The notes beneath the pieces are model-generated. The model did not search any database. It worked only from the letters and a program-made list of their open reading frames with translations, and was not told the origin of the DNA. A stretch of 64,000 nucleotides of DNA, taken from NCBI GenBank assembly GCA_963556495.2, contig OY747704.1:33388501-33452500 (forward strand), written 5' to 3'. Shown here piece after piece: positions 33,136-43,689 of the stretch (within the stretch, counting starts at the first letter, position 1; each line of letters starts with the position of its first letter). This DNA comes from Valencia hispanica. Taxonomy: Eukaryota; Chordata; Actinopteri; Cyprinodontiformes; Valenciidae. Position numbers and translations under genes: made by a program.

Positions 33136-34045
33136 AGCAGCACCTACTGTTGGATCAGCGACAGTGCTGCCTTCTTTTCCTGTGATGTATGCTGGAGCTG
33201 CGCCGAATCCGCCATTTACTGCTCCTTATAGGACATGGCAGCCTCGTGGCAGGTCACGTGGCAGGGCCAGGTTTGGGGATTTTAGAGGCATGGGGAGAGG
33301 GCAGCCGGGTGCTAACGGTTGTCACAGGTGTGGCTCCAATGAACACTGGGTGAGGGAGTGCCCACACCCACAAGGGGGCGCTATACCTCCCGGTCAGCCA
33401 CCTCTACATATGGCTCCAATGACTCTCCCTATAACTCAACCATTGCCTGTTTCAGTGGGTGATCAAAGACTATCACATCCTTTTGTCATTGCTCAAACCA
33501 CGCCTGTCAACTTGTTAGGCAGAGATCTGCTTATCAAACTTGGTGATACTATTCCATGTACCCCTGATGGACTTATGGTGACTTTTCCGAATGGACGTAC
33601 GCATTGCTGTGACACCATGGGTGGTCAATTTTTGCTGAAGGATGACACTTCACAAGTGGCTGATATTTTCTGGGCCAGATTGACTACGATGTCTCCACAT
33701 GAATCTTCTGCGGCTGAATTTCTGAGATGCTGGAAGCCTTGGCTGCTTGAACTCCAGCCTTTTGTTCCACCGCCTGATCCTTTCCATGTGACCTTCCTCT
33801 ATGAGAGGGGCGATCCTACCTTATATCAGGAACAATTTGAAACAGAACTTGAAGGCCAAAGTTGGTCTGTGGCTTCGGGTCCATGCTTTGTGGGGAGGGA
33901 GGGTGTGGCACTGTTTGCTGATCTGACTTCAAAGCAGCATAAATGGTATATGATGGAAGCTGAAGCGCTTCCACACATATCGCTTTTGTTGCATCCGAAA
34001 CATCAAGCTAAAGATTTGGGGGGAATGGTTAAAGAGGGGAGTTGA
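33116..34045 (+). pseudogene. ERV nucleocapsid and protease remnant
   Basis: An arginine/glycine-rich segment (GRSRGRARFGDFRGMGRG) precedes one zinc knuckle, CHRCGSNEHWVREC (C-X2-C-X4-H-X4-C), the RNA-binding nucleocapsid motif. After a proline-rich linker the protein enters the C-terminal half of a retroviral aspartic protease (TPVNLLGRDLLIKLGD). The catalytic Asp-Thr/Ser-Gly motif that should precede it is absent, so protease is dead, probably through an internal deletion. The frame ends at 34045 shortly after a six-G run (34018-34023). Confidence 0.8.
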
Positions 34046-34103
34046 ATTAAGAGATTGGGTCCATACCCAGATACCTTCAGTCTCTTTTTCTCCTTCTACT
34101 CAG

Positions 34104-36014
34104 ATGTACAAAATAGACACGCAGCTCTCTGACACTACCATTCTGGAACATTTGCAGCTTTCTAGAAATCATGGCAGAGAAAAAACAGATCATCCTGATG
34201 CAGTGGAGGCCTTAAAGGTCGTGCCTGACTCTTTGTGGTCAGATGGTCCCACTGATGTTGGTCTAGTGCAAACCACACCCATCACATTTGAGATGAAACA
34301 TTCTGATCCAATCTGGCGTTCTCAGTACCCACATAAACCTCAGGCTGAGGAAGGTATTGCAGACACTATTGCAGGCTTACTTGAAGCTGGAGTTTTAGAA
34401 CCATCAAACTCTTCATATAACACCCCTATTCTTCCTGTGGAAAAACAACGTACTGGTAAATACAGAATGGCACATGATTTGCGTGCTATTAATGAGGCCC
34501 TTAGAACCCCTCCCATTTCTACACCGAATCCGTATACAGCTCTGGCATCACTGACTCCTGATTTAAAATGGTTTACCTGCATAGATTTGGCTAATGCATT
34601 TTTCTGTTTACCGCTCCATCCTTCTGTCAGGGATATTTTTTCATTTACATTCAGGGGCAGGAAGCTACGTTATAGTAGGCTTCCGCAGGGTTTTGCTTTA
34701 TCTCCAGGTATTTTTAATCAGGTGTTGAAGCAGTCATTAAGCACTGTACAGCTCCCTCCAGGCTGTGTACTGACCCAATATGTGGACGATTTACTTTTAG
34801 CATCCCCTACTGTTGAAAAGTGCATAGCAGCGACTCTAGTTGTGTTGCAACATTTGGGAAAAGAGGGATTTAAAGTCTCCCGCGATAAGCTTCAGTTGGT
34901 CAGGCAGGAAGTCCAGTTCCTGGGGCGAAGGGTGACCGCTCAAGGGGCTGGACTGACGGACACCCACAAGAATGCTATTTTGGCCCATTCTAAACCTCTC
35001 ACTGTTAAATCAATGCTGTCATTTCTGGGACTGACAAATTTTTCCAGACATTATGTGCCTAATTACACAAACCTTACCACACCACTCAGGGCTCTTGTAA
35101 ATGCTCATGGTATGAAAAATCTGCATGCTAAATTAGAATGGGACATACCGGCTGAGGAGGCATTTATTAAGTTGAAACAGGCTCTAGAACAAGCAGCTGA
35201 TTTAGCCACTCCTGACTATACGTGTCCATTTTTTCTTAACACATCAGAAACAGATGGGGTGGTTAATGGGATTTTGTTTCAGAAAAAAGGTGGTCAGAGA
35301 TACATTCTTATGTATCTTAGCATAAAGCTGCAAGCTATTGAAATGAGACAGCCACCTTGCACGAGACATGCAGCAGGAATTGCACACCTAGTGGAGAAAA
35401 CTTCACACATTGTCAGGGGTTATCCACTTAATATTTTGACATCTCATGGAGTCATGGCATTGGTTAATTCTGAGATGTTTACTCTTTCTACTTTGCGTCA
35501 GCAGCGGATTAGCAGAGTTTTGGAGGCACCAAACATTATTTTTACGCATGAAGGAATAAACATGGCTGACCAAATCACCGCCTCTGGGGAGCAGCATGAC
35601 TGTGTCAGGCTGAATTCTGTTGCTCAAAAAATACGTCCTGATTTATGGTCTGATCCCTTACCTACAGGTTTTGTGCTCTATACAGATGGTTGTTGTTTTA
35701 GAGATGGACAGGGCCAGTTAAGATCAGGTTTTGCAGTTGTTGAGCAGAATGGAGATTCACTACATACTGTCGTGTCAGGGAAGCTGGACGGCAAGCAGAG
35801 CGCACAGCGTGCTGAGATAAGGGCTCTTATTGAAGCATGCAAATGGGTAAGAGATAAAGATGTCACGATTTACACTGATTCGAACTACGGGTTTTCTGTT
35901 ATACATTATGAATTACCACAGTGGAAGAGAGCAGGTTTTGTTACTGCTACTGGGGTCACAGCAAGGCTGACACTGTTGACGCGTGGGGAAATAGGGCGTC
36001 GTCGAGCGGTCTAA
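34104..36014 (+). pseudogene. pol: ERV pol: reverse transcriptase and truncated RNase H
   Basis: Its frame is open upstream of the first ATG (34104) at least to about 34024, so pol probably continued from gag-protease. RT motifs: GKYRMAHDLRAINEAL, CIDLANAFFCLPLHP (catalytic aspartate), RLPQGFALSPGIFNQVL, and QYVDDLLLAS (YVDD pair). A connection domain follows, then RNase H with LYTDGC, an AEIRALIEA glutamate and IYTDSNYGF. Homology stops near 35955, after PQWKRAGFVTATG; about 20 unrelated codons lead to a stop. Integrase, normally next, is absent. RT itself looks intact. Confidence 0.9.
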
Positions 36015-37035
36015 TTCAACTTTAAATTTACAGCTGGCAGAGAACCTCAGGTTTCATCGCACCCTGACCCGGACCCTCGCAGTGATCATCAGCATCTGAA
36101 GGGCCTGGTCTCCTCCTTCCTTCTGACCCCTCTCCTGTCCCTCACGCTGCAGCAGCTCTCTGCTGACCTGGGAGAATCTCTTTGCAGCGGGTGGTGTCGG
36201 TTCTGACTGGCGGTGTCGACTGCCGAAGCCAGGAGGCGGGGCCTGACCCACCCAGAAGATTGGTTGAAGTTGCTGTAATCATCCAGTGTAATCTATATGT
36301 GCGAAAAAAATTGGGCGAGATAAGCAATTTGGACTTGCTTTTCTCGAAGAGGGATTGTACCGAAGAGAAAAGATCGCAAGAAATCAAACACATTTCACAG
36401 CAGGTTTTGACCACCTCACAATCGGTGGGGGAAGAGCTATTGGAGGCGGGGCCTGTCTGTGCATTTGTGTTTATTGGGGGAAATGTTCAGTTAATGAAGT
36501 AACTGTCATTTCAGTGAGGGCGATCTGCAGAAAAGACAGTAACTTTGGGAAAAAATAAAGAGTTCACTGTACTGAATCTTTTCATCACTCTGGTAGCCAC
36601 CTGCTGCCAGAGAAATAAACAAGAGCGAAGACTAGAGAACAAAATAATAAAGACTGAACACTTACTAATCATTTTTCTTGTATTTTACAGGTTGTCTAAC
36701 CGATTTTTATTTACAGGTGCAGATTGCTAGACACTGCCTAAGAGGGTGTCAAAGAATTTTTAAGTAGTCGATTTGTAAGATTTTTTTCTTTATATTCAGT
36801 ATTTACGGTTTTATAAAACTTTTTTTGTAATAAGATAAAACATTTTAAGGAGTGTTTAAAGTATAATCAGGTTGACTGACTACTAATTTTTGTTTTACTT
36901 ATTCTTTTTTCATTATGATGTGGTTTTTGTAGGATGTTTTTGGGGTTGGTGACAATTGCTAGAGTTTGCTTTTACTAAAAGAATATTGAGAATTAGGTTA
37001 AAACATAAAAAACAATAATAATAAATTAGAAAAAA
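36015..37035 (+). other. Unexplained sequence between ERV pol and env tail
   Basis: About 1 kb where integrase and most of env should be. The first 240 bases are GC-rich and the rest is increasingly AT- and T-rich. The longest plus-strand frame is 106 codons (36182-36502), with no retroviral motif I can see; a second frame at 36355-36558 overlaps it. Two pyrimidine-tract plus AG sites occur at about 36675-36716 and could be splice acceptors. It may be scrambled viral or captured non-viral sequence. Confidence 0.5.
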
Positions 37036-37039
37036 AATA

Positions 37040-37351
37040 TTGCTTAAAGGTAAAGATAAAGAAAAAAAAGAACAGACTCTTCTCACTTTGAATAATCATG
37101 TTAGAAAGAGGGACAATTTGTTAAATAATATGTTTGGTAAATGGAAGACTCTGGCAATGTCTATAATGGTTTCTTTAGCAGTATTTGTGTCAACTATGGT
37201 GTTATGTGGATGTTGTTGTATTCCTTGTATACGTTCTTTGCTCACAAAGTGTATTGAAAAAGCTGTTGGTGATAATGTGCAAGGTCAATATCTGTTGCTC
37301 CCTCACATGGAGCCTGAAGGGGAAGTACAGAGGAGTGGTCAATCTATTTGA
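37040..37351 (+). pseudogene. env: ERV env transmembrane subunit, C-terminal tail
   Basis: The frame starts at a TTG; no good ATG was found, because the upstream part of env is lost. It contains NLLNNMFGKWKTLAMSIM, a hydrophobic membrane anchor (SLAVFVSTMVL), a cysteine cluster CGCCCIPCIRSLL and a short cytoplasmic tail ending before the polypurine tract. This is the usual C-terminus of a class I retroviral TM subunit. The surface subunit and TM ectodomain, including fusion peptide, are absent, so it cannot mediate entry. Confidence 0.7.
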
Positions 37352-37361
37352 AAAATAGATT

Positions 37362-37371
37362 GAAAGAGGGA
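37362..37371 (+). promoter_or_regulatory. Polypurine tract
   Basis: GAAAGAGGGA lies two bases before the 3' LTR, the standard place for plus-strand DNA priming. Confidence 0.75.
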
Positions 37372-37373
37372 TT

Positions 37374-37934
37374 TGTTGTATTCTACTTTTTTGAGGCTAT
37401 TTTTTATTATGCAGTACATATGTTTTAATTATATCTTTTTTAAGCTTTAGAAGTAATAGGCCTGTTTATATTATTCAGGGTAGTAAAACATGACTCTGTT
37501 ACCAGTATTTTATAGGGTTGAAGGTTTTAAGTAAACAAACTCTTGAGTAAAGATATGAATTGAAAGCAGGGAGGATCAGCTATAACTCTAAGTCATGTTA
37601 TAACCCAGTTCATGGTACGGTCAAGAGACCTGGAGAAAATAAATGACCTGTCAAGATGTAGAAGGAGGAGAGAGGAGTCATGTGATATGTTCTTTGTTCT
37701 TTTTGAAATAAAAATGGTACAGCCTTGTAAGAGAACGAGTCAGATCTTGTCTGGCTCCCATCTGCAGGTGCGTCCTTCAAACAAGATATCTGTTTGTGTG
37801 TGTTGTTGTTACTCTCTGTCTCTCAGCTCTGGGTCTTATTTTGAAACAGTTCCCGCTGGGGTTTTGGAGTTCGGCGCCCCCACCTCTCTGAGCAGGAAGT
37901 GAGTTGCAGAGCACATTATGAGAAGAAGCCGACA
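37374..37934 (+). repeat. 3' LTR (561 bp)
   Basis: Same length and sequence as the 5' LTR. AATAAA at 37707-37712. Followed by the CATG target duplication at 37935-37938. Confidence 0.95.
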
Positions 37935-38095
37935 CATGTCACTGACTTACCCAGCTTCTCAATCAAATAGGAGCGTAGGGTTTCAGCATCTAGGTCAGAA
38001 GAAAATCATGTTGCAAAAACACTTACCAGCTTGGGTTTAACAACAGGAATCCTGTCACCAATGCTGGTGCCAGTTATTCCCATTTTCTTTCGCAT
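37935..38095 (-). pseudogene. Unidentified ORF, 5' part, split by the provirus
   Basis: A minus-strand frame from an ATG at 38095 encodes RKKMGITGTSIGDRIPVV, then, after one in-frame TGA, LDAETLRSYLIEKLGKSVTC, reaching the CATG target. It stays in frame with the segment at 29443-29220 once the provirus is ignored. A weak GTAAGT and TTCTGACCTAG pair brackets only 37 bases, too short for a normal intron, and the frame is continuous through it except for the TGA. Family not identified. A second ATG frame near 38352 may be an earlier part. Confidence 0.5.
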
Positions 38096-39380
38096 GTCAT
38101 GCTGTGGACGGGGCGCAGTGCTCCATCACTGGACTGGAGTGGTGCTTTCACTGGTTTTTGGTGCTTATGTTTTCCTTTCATTAAGACTGAGCTTCATGCA
38201 GGGGACAGCGCAAGCTCTGTTCTCCAGGCTGGGGAACCGCCAACATCGTCATCAGCCCTGTGTGTTTTCCTCCTCCCCTCCTAATACAGCTTCAGCTTTA
38301 CGGGTTTCTCCCGGTAGTGTATGAAGCTTCTCAACTGCCGAAATCCGACGATCCATTGTAACTGTTATCAGTAACTGATATCTTAACTATTGCTGTTGAC
38401 TAAAAGCGCTAAGTTAACATAGTGTGGCCTGGGCATTTGCTTACATGAAACTAAAATCTGATGGTACAAAAACTAAAAACTTAGAGCGGTCGTTTGTGGA
38501 CTGTTGCTATTTGCGTAGACATATTTTAAAATATTATTTTTGTGGAAATCATTGCTCTTAAACGATCTTATATGGCGGTCCCGTAGTTCTTCTGCATTGC
38601 CATTTTTATAATACAAATTTTACAAACCTTATGCTTATGGTAGTTTTATTAAACATCAAGCACTACAGAACCTGTGATCTCATTAGAGTGTAGTTACCCC
38701 TGTGTTCTCCACAGTTTTGCATTCACAGATTAACACAGATTAACACATTTTGCCTGTTTAACCTCTTCACTTGTTATCTATCCATGTTTTGAGAACAATT
38801 CTGGGGAAGATGGACTTGCAGGGGAACGTCACCCTCTTGCTGCCCAAAAACAAATATGATGACTAAAAAAGGACTGCATGTATATGTGTACTGAAGATAT
38901 AATGTTTAAATGCTCAAGGTAAATATGCATTTTCTTATGATTTCCTCTGTTTAGGATATGGCAGCAAAGGGAAGCTGAAGAGCCCAGGAGAACAGGGACA
39001 TGATGGATGAACAGTTTTCTGTCTGTTATTGTATTTGTTCTTGTCACATTTGTTGTTTAATTGTATGATATTTTTTATAAATTAACTGATTAAAATAAAC
39101 TAGTATTTCTCATTAACTCATTTTATCAACGGTTTTATTATTTACAGTTTTTTTACATATGAACATAAAGCTAACTTGGAACAATTAAAAATTATGAAGT
39201 AATGAAAAAAAAAACTATGAAACAAAAATACTTGTAAGATACCAAAAATATTTACAGAAGGAAAAAAATATTGTATTGTATTGTGTGTGTTTATCTGTGT
39301 GTTCATGGCAAACCTGGACCATTCTTTAATCTTTAATAGAATAAACAAATCTCTGGCAGTTTTGCTGGATCTACTGAAGT
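38096..39380. other. No clear gene
   Basis: 38096-38352 may hold the upstream part of the split ORF (short minus-strand frames in different registers). The rest is AT-rich and unrecognised. Confidence 0.4.
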
Positions 39381-39566
39381 ATGATCAGAGATGTGGATGA
39401 AATGCTGCAACTGAGACTAGTGCCTGGTCTTTTCTGGTTGATGAGAGGAACATCATACTTGGTGGTCTGCAGAGAGTGCTTTGGGTCGCTTCCTCCTACT
39501 GTCCACTGCATCGTCCACCAATTGGGTTTGCAGGGCTGGGTGAATCGACGGCTACCACACCACTAA
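39381..39566 (+). pseudogene. Possible Harbinger transposase helix-turn-helix remnant
   Basis: A 61-codon frame with the pattern LFWLMRGTSYLVVCRECFGS then PPTVHCIVHQL, reminiscent of the helix-turn-helix region of PIF/Harbinger transposases (rate-limiting W/G-rich block followed by a TV-H-IVH helix). No DDE residues and no terminal repeats are visible, so this is a tentative call. Confidence 0.35.
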
Positions 39567-39974
39567 GACATATTCAGAAGACAGTTGGTCCCACCAGAAA
39601 GCACCACTGATGCCTGAAACCAGCAGAGAAAATGTATTCTAAATTTGAGAAATATTTATATTATATACATATATGCTATACTAGTTAATATAACATTGTG
39701 ACTGTATACATTTAACCACCAGTCATTCAGACGCTGGGCCTAACTAGCTGATGTTAACATGATATTTCTGAAAACCTGTAGATTAAATAACATTACTTTA
39801 CCTAGATATGATTATCTCTCAGCCTGAGATATAAAACAACGGTGATACAGCTACTGGAGCTATTTGAGGATTAATTTGTGCCCCTCACCAGCTCAGGACA
39901 GCAAAGGTTGGCTGAAGTCCAACGTAGTTCTATTACTCTGTGCTCGATTGGTTCTCAAGGACCCGGATGTCTGA
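39567..39974. other. No recognisable feature
   Basis: AT-rich spacer. Confidence 0.5.
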
Positions 39975-40290
39975 CACAAAAAACTGAATTGAGAACTGAA
40001 ATTGAATTGTAAAAGTGAACCTGAATGGTGAGAAATGAAACTGAAAATTTGAGAGCTGAATTTACAATAATATGAAATACAGTTTTAAAGCAAATAAATT
40101 CCTTTTCAAAATTTAAAATTTGATTTCAATTTAGTGACAATAATTTCCAAACTAAAGATGTGATTTCAAATTGGGCTAATTCAGGTTCAGTTTTTCAAAG
40201 CATTTACTCAATATGAGCATTTCAGATTCAGTTTGAGTGATGCAAATTCAAACAGAAGTCATTCTAATTCAGTTCCTGATGGCACATAAT
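39975..40290. repeat. Possible MITE rich in AACTGAA motifs
   Basis: Contains repeated GAACTGAAATTGAA-type motifs at the left and their complements (TTCAGTTTGAG, AATTCAGTTCCTGATGGCAC) at the right, giving an imperfect inverted arrangement. Related in style to the clearer MITE at 42075-42478. Confidence 0.35.
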
Positions 40291-40874
40291 TCTGCCCATA
40301 CTTTTAATTTACCAGAGCTTTGTCAGAGTGTATATTATTGTGATATGGTTATGTGGAGGTTGAAACTGACACAGTGTTTCAGCAACAAAATACATGGATT
40401 CTAAAATTATGTTTTGTTTGTAACCTTTAACCCAGCAACGCTTTTTTCCAGCTACACGAAGAGCTGTTGAAAAAAAACTTTAACTTTGATTTGCTCCCTT
40501 GATACAGGACGGGGCATCCTTATCTCCTTGTGTTAACTTTTTTTTTTCTCTGCAGCAAGGGCGTAGAATAAGCATGGACGGAAGGGACATGTCCCCACCA
40601 ATATCCAGCGATTATTGAATTATCCCCACCAATAATTTGATCTCCTCGAGAAAAGAAAAACAAACCTGATAGAAAGCAAAAAAGAGAATGAAAAATACAG
40701 ATCTGTCAACGTCTCATTCTAGAGTTGCAGAAAGAGTTTAATAACGTTCTATATGGCCAATATGATTGGGTGTGCCTTTCCCTGCTGTCAGGTGAGACTC
40801 TGCAGCTATATTTGCTTGTTAGCAGCGCCAAAACTGCAAGGAGAACTTTCCAGTCCGCGAGAAGAATCAGGTGC
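40291..40874. other. No recognisable gene
   Basis: Includes a duplicated CCCCACCAATA motif (about 40593 and 40624) of repeat-like character. Confidence 0.35.
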
Positions 40875-40959
40875 AATGTCAGGTAAGGAGTGTCAAAAGC
40901 GAGTAAGGATGGCAGCAAAAAAGAAGAATTTGGACATGAACTATTTTTCAAAGAAACCT
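40875..40959 (+). pseudogene. Possible hAT-type transposase first exon
   Basis: ATG at 40875 opens MSGKECQKRVRMAAKKKNLD followed by MNYFSKKP, then a GTAAGT splice-donor consensus at 40960. Short basic N-termini ending FF/YFxKKP before a donor are common in hAT-related fish transposase genes. No downstream exon was recognised. Tentative. Confidence 0.3.
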
Positions 40960-42074
40960 GTAAGTCACTTAAAGTAGAGTTCGCTAATGAAATATGTCCG
41001 TCATAATAACGTTACTGGCAATGCTACGCTTTGGCGCACATCGTACAGTCTAAAATTGTATGTAACTATGAATTATGTGGTTTGGAAACTAACTGCACAA
41101 CAAGCTGCCCACTATTAGTTATGTTACACCATGCATCTATGGATGGCACAGGTCTGTGCGCACTTCCCCCAGGGAGCAAGGTGCGCATGCACTGTGTGAT
41201 TTCTGTAATACTTTTAAGCCCATTTTCCAGTCATGCAACACTTTTTGCGATCGGTTGCATAAAAGCTGCATAAAAGCTGCATACAAAAATATGTTTCCCC
41301 TATAGTTTCACATATGTTTTAAATACAAAATAATTGCAGTAAAAGTATACACTTTAATGTTGCAGAGTCCTGCACTGGTCCAATTTTACCAACCCCCATG
41401 CATTAAGATGATTTTTTAACCCGACCCTTTACCCACAGTTATCTCCAGATTAAATCCCGACCCAACCCGCCCGTTGATTTAAAACCGCCATCGGTCTGTG
41501 TCCGCCGCAGCTATGCGCTCCAATCTCTCCGTAACTCTCCATTGTGCTGTCAGCTGAGCTCTCAGATAGCGATGCTTTGAATTCGTGTCCAGGTCTGAAA
41601 TGATAATCAGTCAGATGCTCTCATAGGAATCTTTTTTTGATTGATTCAGTTACCTGAACTCTGTGTGTAAAGTTGAAAATGTCTGGGCGTCTGCAACAAG
41701 TGGTCAGCGATGTGAATTGTAAACTGCTTGCGTTTAAAAAAAACAAAAACAAAACAAAAAAACAGAAAATAATGGGTCCATTTCTGACTTAGTAGTTGGG
41801 AAAACTGCTCATAATTGATCACTCTCACAGCATCATTTGTAAACAGTACTGACTGACACCGCTTTAATATCTGAGCTTTAGTGGTTAAGCTTCATGCATT
41901 CTCTACCAATCATGTAATAATACATTGCAGGAGGTGTTTGATAGATTATGCTCATTCCCACGTTTCCTGAAGGCAACATGATAGAGGGACATCTTCAGCC
42001 TCCTGCGCTCTGCTGCCACCAGGCTGCCACTCATGATTCCCTTCCCCTCTCTGTGTAGCCCCGCCCACCAAGTC
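40960..42074. other. No recognisable gene
   Basis: 41380-41480 holds repeated AACCCGACCC/CCCGACCCAACCCGCCCG blocks of repeat-like character. Otherwise unremarkable. Confidence 0.4.
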
Positions 42075-42478
42075 AAATCAGGGCCAAAAGTTTGAAACTG
42101 AAAAACAGGAATTTGAAAGTGTAGAAAAAGGATCTGAAGCTGGAAGAAAAATCTGAAACTGTAAAGAACTTTTTTGATCTTAATTAGAAAGATCTGAATC
42201 TGAAAAAAATATAATCTGAAACTTAAGGGAAAAAGTTCTTAAACTTGAAAAATAATATAATACTGAACATTTTGAATTAAAGTTTATTCAGAAAATTACA
42301 AAATAAAAATACCATTGAAATTTCAATTAATATAAACTTTCAATAACATTTCATTTAATTTTGAAACCCAATTTTTTGCTTTTCAAAGTTTGCAATAAAA
42401 ACTTGACTTTCGTTTTCAGCTTACATATTTTCAGTTTCAAATACTGCTTCAAATACACAAACATTATGGCCCTGATTT
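42075..42478. mobile_element. MITE with 11-bp perfect terminal inverted repeats
   Basis: Ends AAATCAGGGCC (42075-42085) and GGCCCTGATTT (42468-42478) are exact reverse complements, both followed inward by TTTGAAACTGAAA. The 404-bp interior is AT-rich and full of CTGAAA/TTTCAG motifs, with no ORF. The target duplication is unclear. Confidence 0.7.
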
Positions 42479-42519
42479 AACTCCATACTATCTGAAGTGA
42501 AATATTTTATATCCATTAA

Positions 42520-43080
42520 AGGGGGGGGGATGTAAAATTGACTTTTTTAAGCTTTTCATCACATTATGATGTCATTCTCCCCTTAAAAACATGCCTAAAG
42601 TGTTTATTAAGGTAATTTATGTATTTTTGAGTTATCTTTGGAATCTCTCTTGGCCGCCATTTTGAGCGCTGAACGTCTGTTTCCTCCATGGTACGCCCTC
42701 ACACCCTAGCAACGCCCCAACACTTTGACTACCGCCCACGTCTCTCCAAAGCTCTCCTTCCCCTGCTCCCCGAGCAGAAAAGCAGGTCAACAGCAATCAA
42801 ATGTATCTTTGGATGCCAGGACGACTGCCCTCTTTTTAATATTCTAAAAAATGAGTCTGTTTGTCAGAAATGGTTGGAATTCATTTTTGGAAACGACCCT
42901 CCTCCCAAGAAGATTTGTGCCATTTTACAGAAGATTACTTCTAGAACAAAAAATGATTTGACAGTGGAAAAGTTGACATTGAAGAACGATGCAATCCCCA
43001 CTCTCAAGAGTATTTCTTCAGAGCCAACACCGGTAAGTGGAGATGCTCTGATTCAGCTTGTTAGAACAACGTAGCTTAGA
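42520..43080 (+). mobile_element. Possible Kolobok-type DNA transposon, 5' part
   Basis: A TTAA (42516-42519) is followed by AGGGGGGGGATGTAAAATTG and then a single THAP-like coding exon. TTAA targets and THAP-bearing transposases are known for Kolobok elements. The right end was not found. Confidence 0.4.
42688..43031 (+). pseudogene. THAP-like zinc-finger exon
   Basis: The frame from ATG 42688 encodes LSKALLPLLPEQKSRS, then KCIFGCQDDCPLFNIL with KWLEFIFGNDPPP, and ends LKNDAIPTLKSISSEPTP. Spacing (C-X3-C early, W, P-rich turn, then a basic/hydrophobic tail) suits a degraded THAP-type finger as found in some fish transposase-like gene families. The usual final C-X2-H pair is missing (ICAIL where ICSAHF is expected). 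A GTAAGT donor consensus follows at 43032. It could alternatively be an exon of a host gene derived from such an element. Confidence 0.45.
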
Positions 43081-43689
43081 CTAATTCAGAGTTAAATCCG
43101 TTCACTGTAGCTCGTGTTTATTATTCAGTCCCTCCAGGAATTCACGATGTTGCGATCGTAACTATTAACGCAGATTCAGCCAATCCCTACAAATTCTGCA
43201 CGTCTTGCAATTTTATACAAGTAACGCAACTTTAACGCACCTTTTTTCCAGTTGTGACTCTCCCTTTCATTATCTTCTTATCTGAGGGCGTCGCATATCA
43301 TGTACACCCCCTGTTTCTTATGTGAGAGGGATCGAGAATAAAATATGTTACATTTTAATTTCATGTGGAGAATGTTGTGATGACATTGAAGACAGCGTGC
43401 CGAAGGGGAATTTTCCGAGGCGCTTAAAGAGACACATGGCTGATTTCAAGGCATTTTTTTCGGACATGTTGTGATTGCAAATTTCAAAAAGGTAGTTCAT
43501 ATTATTTACTGAACTTACAGATCGAATTACGGTAATATTATGGCTGTCCTGTACCATAGAATTGTTCTGTCTGCTTGTTGTCTCTTTATGACTGGCTGGA
43601 GTTATGTTAAGACCAATCAACATACCTAGAGTATACAGTCTCAGTCTTCTGATAGCTTAGGATATCCTTTATGTAGAGCAAAACTAAGC
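43081..43689. other. No recognisable gene
   Basis: AT-rich. No terminal repeat matching the left end of the preceding transposon. Confidence 0.45.

Larger units (their letters stand above)
29444..37934 (+). mobile_element. Endogenous retrovirus, complete outline, internally defective
   Basis: An 8.49-kb provirus with two identical 561-bp LTRs, a CATG target duplication, a primer-binding-like site, a 2-kb leader, gag, nucleocapsid, RT and RNase H, an env tail and a polypurine tract. RT and gag features are closest in style to the gamma/epsilon-like (class I) retroviruses of fishes. It lacks the protease catalytic motif, integrase and most of env, so it could only have moved with helper proteins supplied in trans. 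Identical LTRs indicate a recent insertion. A solo LTR of the same family is at 61552-62109. Confidence 0.9.

Noticed and set aside
37995..38035. Intron in the split unidentified ORF
   Set aside because: GTAAGT and an AG acceptor bracket only 37 bases and the reading frame is continuous through the segment except for one TGA, so a decayed codon is more likely.
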